A DNA stretch of 64,000 bases from Candidatus Epilinea brevis. Its GTDB lineage: Bacteria; Chloroflexota; Anaerolineae; Epilineales; Epilineaceae. The position numbers were made by a program, and so were the translations under genes. The notes beneath the pieces are model-generated. The model worked only from the letters and a program-made list of their open reading frames with translations. It did no database searches and had not been told where the DNA came from. The DNA is taken from NCBI GenBank assembly GCA_016710785.1, contig JADJUE010000004.1:1-64000 (forward strand). Reading direction: 5' to 3'. Of the stretch, positions 51,157 to 58,531 are shown piece after piece (position 1 is the first letter of the stretch; each line of letters opens with the position of its first letter).

Positions 51157-53375
51157 GGGCTGCGCGGCGCGGTGGCGGCGGGCGTCGTCCCGACGCCGGC
51201 CTCGGCCTCCAGGGTCACCTCCACCGACTCCGGCGCCAGGCTGCGCACGCTGATGCCGGAAGGCAGGTCCAGATTGGGCCTGACCTGATGCGTACCGACC
51301 GGCAAGCCGCGGAGATCCACTTCGGCCTTCACCTGGTCTGCGGACAAGGCATCCAGCGCGGGGCGCGGTCCTTCGAGCACGACCTGAACCGTGGTCGCCG
51401 CCAGGCTGGCCCGCAGGCCGGCCGCCAGATGCACCGGCCGCAGGGTCAGTTCCAGATTGCGGGTCCCGGTCTGCGGGCGCACCCGCAGGGTCACCGTGAT
51501 GCCATCGACGCCGCCCAAGGCCCGCAAGGTCGCCGGGAGGTCCAGATCGAAGCGCTTGACCGTGTCCTCGGTCAAGCCGGTCAGGTCCACGAGAGGCTTG
51601 AACCCGCGTTGGCGCACGGCCTCGATGGCCTCGTCCGGGCCCTCGAGCTGCACGCTGTTGGGTTGCACCTTGATGTCGTAGATCTCATAGCCGTCCGCCG
51701 GGGCGATGCGCCAGCGGGGTGCCACCGCCACGGGTTCGCCGCGCTGGACCACCACCAGGTCCACCCGCACCCGCTCCGGCCGAACGGTGATGTCCAGCAC
51801 CGGCGAGCCAAAGGCATCCACCGCCACCACGCTCACCGCCGGCAGCGAATGCATGCCCATCTCCAGGCGATCCACGGGCAGGACCGCCCGCACCTGGCTC
51901 ACCCGAGCCACCTGCACGGCCGGTCCGGTCAAGACCACCTCCGCCGGTGACACCCTGACGCCTTCGATACTCAACTGGCTGCTCAGCGCCTGACCCGGCT
52001 CGACGACGACGCTGCGCGCATCCTCGCTACGTCCGCCCACGCTCACGGCCAGGCTGGCCGGAAGGCTCTCGGCAACGCGAACGCCGCTGCGCCAGCATTG
52101 CCAGCGGCTGCGGCAACGGCCACGGATCGCCAGGTCAAGGTCACCCGCCTTGCCGGCGTCATCCGGCACGTCGATGAGCGCCACCAGCTGCGACGGATCC
52201 ACGGCCGCGATCGCATCGCGAAAGCCCCGAAGCCGCAGCTGCACCGCGACATCGTCGCGCCGATAGGCCGCCAGGTCCTCGCCCAGGCCCGTGAATGCGA
52301 CCTCCAGGCGCGAGGCAGCCCCGGCCGCCGGCACGAGCTGCTCCACCAAGGGCCGGACGTCGGCCTGCACGGCGAGCCACCACACCAGGGCCACGGCCGA
52401 CGCCAGGGCAAACTCGGAAGGTCGGCCGATCAGGCGCGGCAGCAGCCGTCGACGGCTGCGGGAGGCGGCGTCGAATCCGCGGGTCTTGGTTTCCGAAGCG
52501 GGCTCCCCATCCGTGGCGCCATCGCCCAGCGGCTGCAGGAAACCCATGGCTCGCCGCAACTCGGCCCATCCCTCACGCCAACCGGTGCGTGCCTCCGCTT
52601 CCGGACTGGCGAAGGTCGCGCGCAGGCGTTCGGCGAGGGACAGCTCGGTCAAGCGCCGGGTCAGGCGGCCGTCCTGCGCCACCGAGATCAAGCCTGACTC
52701 TTCCGACACCACGATGGCCACCGCGTCGGTCAAGCGGCTGATGTTCACCGCCGCCAGATGCCGCGTACCCAGGGCCCGCAGGCCACCCGCCGCGGCGCCG
52801 AGCGGCAGGACCGCCCGCGCGGCCACCAATCGGCCCGCACGAAGGATGACCGCGCCATCATGCAGCGGGCTGTTGGGAACGAAGACCTGTTGCAGCAGGT
52901 CGGCGCTGCAGGTGGCATCCATGGGCAGGCCGCGGTCGGCGAACTCGGCCAGCGAAATCCGGCGCTCGATGACGATCAGGGCGCCCACCCGGCCTTCAGC
53001 CATGCGGCGGCAGGCCTGCGCCACCCCCTCGATCCAGTCGGCCCCGCCCCGCCCCAACCGCGCCCCCAGAAAGCCCGCCCGGCCCAACCGTTCGAAGGCC
53101 CGTCGCAGTTCCGGCTGGAAGATCACCGGAATGGCGATGAACGCCGAGGGCAGCAAGCGGGAGATGATCAGCCCGAAGGCGGGCAGATCCAGCACCTGGC
53201 TGACCAGCAACAGCAGCAGAACCGCGATCAGGATGCCGCGCAGCAGGCGCACGGCGGTCGAACCACGCACCACGACCAGGAGGGCGAACACCAGCAGCGC
53301 GACCAACAGGATGTCGAGGACATCCGTGGCCCGCAAGGCGAACAAGTAGATCCCGAGGTCGCTCAGATGGAGCAT
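51153..53375 (-). CDS. cdaA: Diadenylate cyclase CdaA fused to YbbR repeats (CdaR-like)
   Basis: 740 residues. Synthesises cyclic di-AMP at the membrane. The N-terminus has three transmembrane helices (residues ~18-85), then the DAC domain (~90-255). The catalytic DGA motif is NSPLHDGAVILRAGRLVAAR (Asp at 173). The second motif, normally GTRHRAA, is GTRHLAA (205-207), so the last Arg is Leu. It ends AIVVSEESGLISVAQDG. After a ~60-residue linker, another transmembrane helix (FALASAVALVWWLAVQ, ~320) precedes four or so YbbR repeats to the end (PVDRLEMGMHSLPAVSVVAV, VDLTGLTEDTVKRFDLDLP). In Firmicutes cdaA and cdaR (YbbR) are separate adjacent genes; here they form one chain. Confidence 0.87.
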   Translation of the reverse strand: MLHLSDLGIYLFALRATDVLDILLVALLVFALLVVVRGSTAVRLLRGILIAVLLLLLVSQVLDLPAFGLIISRLLPSAFIAIPVIFQPELRRAFERLGRAGFLGARLGRGGADWIEGVAQACRRMAEGRVGALIVIERRISLAEFADRGLPMDATCSADLLQQVFVPNSPLHDGAVILRAGRLVAARAVLPLGAAAGGLRALGTRHLAAVNISRLTDAVAIVVSEESGLISVAQDGRLTRRLTELSLAERLRATFASPEAEARTGWREGWAELRRAMGFLQPLGDGATDGEPASETKTRGFDAASRSRRRLLPRLIGRPSEFALASAVALVWWLAVQADVRPLVEQLVPAAGAASRLEVAFTGLGEDLAAYRRDDVAVQLRLRGFRDAIAAVDPSQLVALIDVPDDAGKAGDLDLAIRGRCRSRWQCWRSGVRVAESLPASLAVSVGGRSEDARSVVVEPGQALSSQLSIEGVRVSPAEVVLTGPAVQVARVSQVRAVLPVDRLEMGMHSLPAVSVVAVDAFGSPVLDITVRPERVRVDLVVVQRGEPVAVAPRWRIAPADGYEIYDIKVQPNSVQLEGPDEAIEAVRQRGFKPLVDLTGLTEDTVKRFDLDLPATLRALGGVDGITVTLRVRPQTGTRNLELTLRPVHLAAGLRASLAATTVQVVLEGPRPALDALSADQVKAEVDLRGLPVGTHQVRPNLDLPSGISVRSLAPESVEVTLEAEAGVGTTPAATAPRSP

Positions 53376-53400
53376 GCGCCGCGTCCTCGCGCTCCGCGCT

Positions 53401-54369
53401 TCATCCTACCCGGGCGCCGGCCAAGGAAAGGCCACCGCCCAGCCAGGCAAGAAGCGCCTTCTGGGCGTGCAGGCGGTTCTCGGCCTGGGCAAAGACCTGG
53501 CTGTTCGGTCCATCCATCACCTGATCGGTGATCTCCTCGCCGCGATGGGCGGGCAGGCAATGCAGCACCAGACAATCCGGCGCCGCACGATCCACCAGCG
53601 CCTGGTTGAGCTGGTAGGGCATGAACACCGCGCGGCGACCAGCCGCCTCCGCTTCCTGTCCCATGCTGGCCCAGACGTCGGTGTAGAGCACATGCGCCCC
53701 GTCGGCGGCGGCCAGTTCGGTCGTCGCCAGCACGGCGCCGCCGGTCTGCGCCGCGAAGGCGCGGGCCGACTGCATCACGGAAGCCGCCGGGGCATAGCCA
53801 GGGGGGTGGATGATGGACACCCGCATGCCGCATTGCGCACCCCCCAGGAGCAGCGCATGGGCCACGTTGTTGCCATCGCCGACATAGGCCAGATGCCGGC
53901 CGGCGAGCGGACCCGCCACTTCCAGGACGGTCAGAAGATCGGCGAGGGCCTGGCAGGGATGCTCCAGATCCGACAGTCCGTTGATCACCGGCACACCGGC
54001 ATGCGCCGCCAGAGCGAGCACATCGGCGTGGGCGTAGACCCGAGCCATGATCAGGTCGGCGTAGCGCCCCAGCACCCTGGCGACGTCGGCCACGCTCTCG
54101 CGTTGGCCCAGACCGACCTCGGCCGGCGACAGGTACAGCGCATGTCCTCCCAGCTGTTGCATGGCCAATTCAAAGGACACGCGCGTACGCAGCGACGGCT
54201 TGGTGAACAGCATCGCGAGCGACCTGCCAGACAGCAGGTCCAGGTTCCGCCGCTCGCGAGACCAGCGGTCCTTGAGCTCGCGAGCCACTTCCAGGAGACC
54301 CATCGTCTCCTGTGGGCTGAGATCGGCCAGGCTGGCGAGATGCCGCGGCACCGTGATGCTGCTGTCCAT
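53401..54369 (-). CDS. argF: Ornithine carbamoyltransferase
   Basis: Forms citrulline from ornithine and carbamoyl phosphate in arginine synthesis. 322 residues from ATG 54369, preceded by AAAGGA. The carbamoyl-phosphate motif reads FTKPSLRTRVSFELAMQQLG (usual S-T-R-T-R replaced by S-L-R-T-R). Others are HALYLSPAEVGLGQRESVAD, MARVYAHADVLALAAHAGVP, the ornithine-side DLEHPCQALADLLTVLE, and LVLHCLPAHRGEEITDQVMD with the catalytic Cys. A second, longer open frame upstream of 54369 belongs to the overlapping membrane-protein shadow and is not used. Confidence 0.92.
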   Translation of the reverse strand: MDSSITVPRHLASLADLSPQETMGLLEVARELKDRWSRERRNLDLLSGRSLAMLFTKPSLRTRVSFELAMQQLGGHALYLSPAEVGLGQRESVADVARVLGRYADLIMARVYAHADVLALAAHAGVPVINGLSDLEHPCQALADLLTVLEVAGPLAGRHLAYVGDGNNVAHALLLGGAQCGMRVSIIHPPGYAPAASVMQSARAFAAQTGGAVLATTELAAADGAHVLYTDVWASMGQEAEAAGRRAVFMPYQLNQALVDRAAPDCLVLHCLPAHRGEEITDQVMDGPNSQVFAQAENRLHAQKALLAWLGGGLSLAGARVG

Positions 54370-54427
54370 GCAGGTCCTTTCTGATTCCCGGAAAACGGGC
54401 CGAATGCGGTCGCGGCAAGCGCGGTGG

Positions 54428-55258
54428 TCAGGGTCCGTGGCGCGCGATGGCCACCGCCGCGGCCAAGAGCGCGAGGATGGACACCGGTTGGGCCGCTTGA
54501 GCGTACCAGCGACGTCGACCATGATCCAATGCGCCGAGCATCGGCAGTTGGGTCGCCCCGAACATGGTGATCGCCGCCGCGGCGACTGCTTGCCCCTGGT
54601 CGGCCAGGACCAGGGCCAAGACAACGTAGGCCGCCAGCAGCAGAGGGCCGCGCCATAGCGGCTCTCCGCGGCCGCGGCCATGCGCGGTGAAGCTGAAGTC
54701 CACCACCGTGAAACAGGCCCAAACGGCCAGCGGCAAGGCATACAGTCCCAGCGCCGACCACAAACCCGGCCATGGGGCCCACGCGATGCTCGGCTCGGGA
54801 AGCGGCTGTCGGTCCGCCGAAGCCGCCAACCAGCCCAGCCAACCAGGCATGGCGATGCGGGCAATCGACCCCATCAGGTCGACCACCAGGTGGACTCCCG
54901 GCATCCGCCGGACCAGGACGGCGCTTGCCGCCACCAGGAAGGCGGCGACGACCAGCCAGGATGCGGCCCGCGCGTTGATGAGCAGGACCAACGCCAGCAG
55001 CAGCCAGAGCTGGATCGCCAGCGGCCGCAACGGCGTCCTCGCGGCGGCCTCCGGCTGCTCATCGGCGCGAAGCGCGGGCCAGAGCCGGGTCCAGATGGTC
55101 CCGGTCACGAACACGGCCGCCGTCAGGCGAGCCAGGAGCAGCGGGCTGAATGGCGGCGCGGCCGAAATGACGCCACAGGCGAGGGACCAGAGGGGACCCC
55201 AGACATGGGGGCGACCCTGCCCCCGGCGCTGCCGGAGCTCTGGCTCCGCCAGGGTCAT
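54428..55258 (-). CDS. Integral membrane protein, function unknown
   Basis: 276 residues with about seven predicted transmembrane helices (LTAAVFVTGTIWTRL, LAIQLWLLLALVLLINA, WLVVAAFLVAASAVLV, GLYALPLAVWACFTVVDF, GPLLLAAYVVLALVLA, AVAAAAITMFGATQL, VSILALLAAAVAIAR). No catalytic motif is evident. It lacks the NDxxDxxxD motif of UbiA prenyltransferases. It lies between the bactofilin-like gene and argF on the same strand, 5 bases after the preceding gene's stop region, so co-transcription is likely. Confidence 0.6.
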   Translation of the reverse strand: MTLAEPELRQRRGQGRPHVWGPLWSLACGVISAAPPFSPLLLARLTAAVFVTGTIWTRLWPALRADEQPEAAARTPLRPLAIQLWLLLALVLLINARAASWLVVAAFLVAASAVLVRRMPGVHLVVDLMGSIARIAMPGWLGWLAASADRQPLPEPSIAWAPWPGLWSALGLYALPLAVWACFTVVDFSFTAHGRGRGEPLWRGPLLLAAYVVLALVLADQGQAVAAAAITMFGATQLPMLGALDHGRRRWYAQAAQPVSILALLAAAVAIARHGP

Positions 55259-55262
55259 GCGA

Positions 55263-56961
55263 TCAGCCCGCCTCGGAGAGAAGCGCGCGCGCCGCCCGGA
55301 TCCACGCCGCCGCCTTGTCGACCGGCACCGGCAGGACGCCCGGAGCGGCGGTCAACCGGGCCGCCTCATCCGGGCTCAGCGCGGCAAGGTCTCGCGCCCC
55401 CTTGACGCCGGCGCTGCGCAGCAATTCGGCGTAGATCGGGCTCAGCCCGAGCACCTGACGCAGCGCCGGACCATGCCGGACTTCGTCATGCGGCGCTTCG
55501 ACCGGCGCCGGCGCGACGGGCAGCGCGGCCTCTGGCGTTGGAGCGATGGATCCGGGCGGCGGGATCCGGAGCGGTGGGATCCGGAGCGGTGGGATCCGGA
55601 GTGGTGGGATCCGGAGCGGCGGGCGCCGGAGCGACAGGCGCAGACTCAACAGCGCCAGGAACAATCGGTCGCAGATCGACCACCGGGAAATCGTCGGTCG
55701 GGACGGCAATCTCGCCGACCACGGCCGGGACGGCGTCGTCCGCAGGCCGGCTCGGGGCCGCGATCGCCGCTTCCTCAGGTGTCGGCGCGTCCCGCCCAGG
55801 TTCCGACGGGGCGGGGAACGGCGAGCGATCCTCCGTACCGGCAGGCAAGGCCGCAGCCGCCCCGCGCTTGAACGGGCGGCTGCCCAGCCAGGTGGCGATG
55901 CCGGCGGCATAGGCCCAGGCAATGGGGATGAGCAGCAGCAGACCGATACCGCAGACCACGGCGAAGCGGGGCAGGCCGAACATGGTCACGATGGCCAGGA
56001 CCGCGATGGCGGCCAGAAGCAGCGAGCCGACCGCGGTCTGCTGGACGGCGCTGCGTCGGGGCGCGACACGTCGACCCCAGGCCTGCCCCAGACCGACCCA
56101 ACCGAAGGCCAGGGCGATGGGGGCCAGAAACAGCGGAATCACGAGGAACAGGGCCGGCAGGGTGGCCAGCAACGCGATCAGGCCCAGCAACACCATCAGC
56201 ATCGGCGAGCCGGACGCCGCGTCGGCCAGGGTCGCCACGCGACCCGGGGCGGCCATCGCGGTCAGGGTGGCGAACAGCACCGCGAGGATGATGACCGCCA
56301 AGGCCATGATCGCCTGGATGACGCCGGTCTGCGGATCCTGTTCGCCGGGCATGGAAGCGTAGCCGCTCCCGGCATGACCTTCGGTGATCTGCCCATCCAC
56401 ATCGGCCACGCCGTCGTACGCCACCTGGCCACCGGCGACCACGTCACCGCCGACGCGGGCGCCCTCCGCCAGGGTCACGTCACCGCGAGCCGAGACCTGT
56501 CCCTCCACCTCGGCCCCGCGCGATAGGCTGATGTTGCCGCGCGCCGCCGTGGCGTTGGCGCCTACCGTGCCGTCGATCTCGATGTCGCCACCGATGGCGA
56601 AGGCATTGCCGCCGACGTCACCACTGATGGCGATGTCGCGCGCCGCGGACACATCGCCGGTGACCTCGCCCAGGATCCGCACACTGCCCGGCACGGCGTT
56701 GAGGCTGCCGTCGACCAGGGCGCCGGCCTCAACGAGGGCGCTGCCGCCGACCACCACCACATCGCAGTCCAGGCTCTGGCCCTCAGCGATGACGGTGTCG
56801 CCGAAATGGACGCCGCAGGGCTCATCGGTCGAAGCGGCCAGGACCGACGGGGCGCCGCCGAGGACGGCGACGATCAGCGGCAGGATCAGCAGACGCCGCT
56901 TCAAGCCGGGACGCGCGGCGGGGCGATCAGCGGCAGGGCGATGGCGGTGATGATGCATCAT
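55263..56961 (-). CDS. Bactofilin-like/polymer-forming membrane protein with C-terminal helix-hairpin-helix region, frame break in the linker
   Basis: As one gene, about 565 residues. ATG 56961; signal segment residues 22-42. Then repeats with a beta-solenoid look (DCDVVVVGGSALVEAGALVD, DISAARDIAISGDVGGNAFA-like text, GNISLSRGAEVEGQVSARGD) as in bactofilins. Four transmembrane helices follow (residues ~215-370), then a Pro/Ala/Asp linker encoded by a 15-bp tandem repeat. The main frame runs into a stop at 55486. One base shift at about 55,545-55,560 continues into APTPEAALPVAPAPVEAP and a helix-hairpin-helix-like end (VLGLSPIYAELLRSAGVKGA, DLAALSPDEAARLTAAPG). Downstream of the sigma/anti-sigma pair, so probably under its control. 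Confidence 0.65.
55561..55635 (-). repeat. 15-bp tandem repeat coding for (A/T)PDPT units
   Basis: Five consecutive 15-base units of the form GGGATCCGGAGCGGT, with single-base variants, encode alternating Pro-Asp-Pro-Thr/Ala. Length change by whole units keeps the frame; the frame break in the host gene lies just beside the array. Confidence 0.75.
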
Positions 56962-57035
56962 GGCTCACTCTTCTGTGGAAGGGCAGGTCGGGTCGCCGGC
57001 GAGCATCGCTTGCGACGCGCCTGGGAATATGGATC

Positions 57036-57587
57036 CTACGACGCCCTGCCGCGGTCCGACTTGAATAGCAGTCGCGGTCCGAACAGGGCCAGGAACCAGA
57101 TCGCGGCCAGCATCACCGCAATGAACGGATATGATAACGCGACCCACCGGCTTTCGACCAGCGACGCCACCAGCGCAGCGCTGACAGAACCTGCGGAGCG
57201 CATCAACTGAGCGGCGGCGGCAACCCACACCGGTGCCGGCATCGGCGTTCCCTGGCCAGAACCCAGGAGGCCGAGCGCCGCCACCACCGCGGCAACACCG
57301 GTCAGGATCGCCGCCAGCTGCAAGGCCGCCAGCTGCCATGCCGGGCGGCTCAGCATCCAGGTGTTCAGCCGCGCCATCGTGCGATGGGTGAAGTTGGCCG
57401 GCACTTCGATCGCCGGCTGATCCTTGAGCATCCGGTGCAGGGCGCTGATCTGCTCCCAGCTACGGCCGCAGTCGCCACAGCTGTTCAGATGGCGGCGCAG
57501 GTTCTCCGGCGGCGCGATTCCCCGCTCAAGGAAAGCGTCCAGGGCATCGTCGATCAGTTCGTTGAAGGTGTCGCAGTGCGGTTCCAT
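57036..57587 (-). CDS. Anti-sigma factor with zinc-finger motif
   Basis: 183 residues. The N-terminal cytoplasmic domain has the anti-sigma zinc motif HLNSCGDCGRSWEQI (H-x3-C-x2-C), about residues 33-47. ANFTHRTMARLNTW follows, then two or three hydrophobic segments (LAALQLAAILTGVAAVVAAL, SAALVASLVE, FIAVMLAAIWFLALFGPRLL). It overlaps the end of the ECF sigma gene by 34 bases, the classic co-translated sigma/anti-sigma arrangement. It probably holds the sigma factor inactive at the membrane until an envelope or redox signal. Confidence 0.82.
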   Translation of the reverse strand: MEPHCDTFNELIDDALDAFLERGIAPPENLRRHLNSCGDCGRSWEQISALHRMLKDQPAIEVPANFTHRTMARLNTWMLSRPAWQLAALQLAAILTGVAAVVAALGLLGSGQGTPMPAPVWVAAAAQLMRSAGSVSAALVASLVESRWVALSYPFIAVMLAAIWFLALFGPRLLFKSDRGRAS

Positions 57588-58228
57588 GGTTCGCTCCGTT
57601 CAGCTGCCAGGTGATAGGCGTGGTCCGGTCCGGCAGGGGCGGCCGTCTGCCCGTCAGATTCAGGGGTGGTCGCCCGCGGGCTCATCATTTCCGCGAGCTG
57701 GCGCCGCGCGCGGTGCAAACGGCTCTTGACGGCGGCCTCGCTGGTCTCCGTCATCTCGGCAATCTCCTGGTAGCCCAGGTCATGCCAGTAACGAAGCACC
57801 AACACGAGGCGGTCCGCTTCCGATAGATGGCCCAGCAGACCGGACATCCACGAGGCGCGGTCAGCCGCGATGGCCGCCCGTTCAGGGTCCACCGCCGGCG
57901 CCGCGAACTCCCGCCAAGGCGGCAGGTCGTCCAGCGACACCGGCTCAGGCCGGCGGCGGCGGATGCGGTCGATGCAATGGTGGGCGGTGATCGAGAGGAG
58001 CCAGGTCGAGAACGAACGCGCGGGGTCATAACTGCCCATGGCGCGATAGGCCTTCAGGAAAGACTCCTGGGCCGCATCCTCAGCATCATCGGCGCTACCC
58101 AGCATGCGGAACGCCAGGGAATAGACCGGGCGCTGGAAGGCGTCGACCAACTGGCCGAACGCGCCCCGGTCTCCCTGACGAGCGGCTTGGACCAGTGCGG
58201 TCTCCGGTTCAATCCTCATGTGTTCCAT
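57554..58228 (-). CDS. ECF RNA polymerase sigma factor
   Basis: 224 residues from ATG 58228 (58219 possible). Region 2 is AAQESFLKAYRAMGSYDPAR then FSTWLLSITAHHCIDRIRRR. Region 4 is DRLVLVLRYWHDLGYQEIAE then MTETSEAAVKSRLHRARRQL, a standard helix-turn-helix for the -35 element. Regions 1.1 and 3 are absent, as expected for ECF sigmas. It is followed by and overlaps its anti-sigma gene. Autoregulation is likely but no promoter motif was identified with confidence. Confidence 0.9.
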   Translation of the reverse strand: MEHMRIEPETALVQAARQGDRGAFGQLVDAFQRPVYSLAFRMLGSADDAEDAAQESFLKAYRAMGSYDPARSFSTWLLSITAHHCIDRIRRRRPEPVSLDDLPPWREFAAPAVDPERAAIAADRASWMSGLLGHLSEADRLVLVLRYWHDLGYQEIAEMTETSEAAVKSRLHRARRQLAEMMSPRATTPESDGQTAAPAGPDHAYHLAAERSEPWNRTATPSTN

Positions 58229-58280
58229 AGTTGGATTGGCATCTACGCAGGCATGATACAATCGGTTGCGGAGACCGTCC

Positions 58281-58463
58281 ATGAACGAACAACTGCTCAT
58301 CGATTTCGCCGGGGCCTATGGCGGCCCCACATCGCGCGACCAACTGCTGCGGGTCCTCAAGGAAGCGCTGGCGTTGATCGAGCAAGCGCCGCCGCGCGCC
58401 GAGTTCCGCTGTGCCGGGCTGCGGATCGAATGCCGCTGGGTCGAGGACGCGCCCGACACCTGA
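58281..58463 (+). CDS. Small hypothetical protein divergent from the sigma factor
   Basis: 60 residues, NEQLLIDFAGAYGGPTSRDQ then LLRVLKEALALIEQAPPRAE, ending in FRCAGLRIECRWVEDAPDT. It looks like one amphipathic helix and a short strand pair. It starts at ATG 58281, 52 bases from the sigma start. A TACAAT at about 58255 could be its -10. No family recognised; it may be regulated with the sigma factor. Confidence 0.45.
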   Translation: MNEQLLIDFAGAYGGPTSRDQLLRVLKEALALIEQAPPRAEFRCAGLRIECRWVEDAPDT

Positions 58464-58531
58464 TCCTCTCGGGACCCTTGATCGCTACAGGGTTCGCCAC
58501 GGGTCGCGCTCGTATCAGGGTCGCGCTCGTA

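Noticed and set aside
55561..55635. Short direct repeats as a CRISPR array
   Set aside because: The units are 15 bases with no spacers, and they code for a Pro/Asp linker in frame. No cas genes are nearby.
54680..55871. Plus-strand frames opposite the membrane protein and bactofilin-like genes
   Set aside because: Arg/Gly/Pro-rich shadows without start signals or domain motifs.
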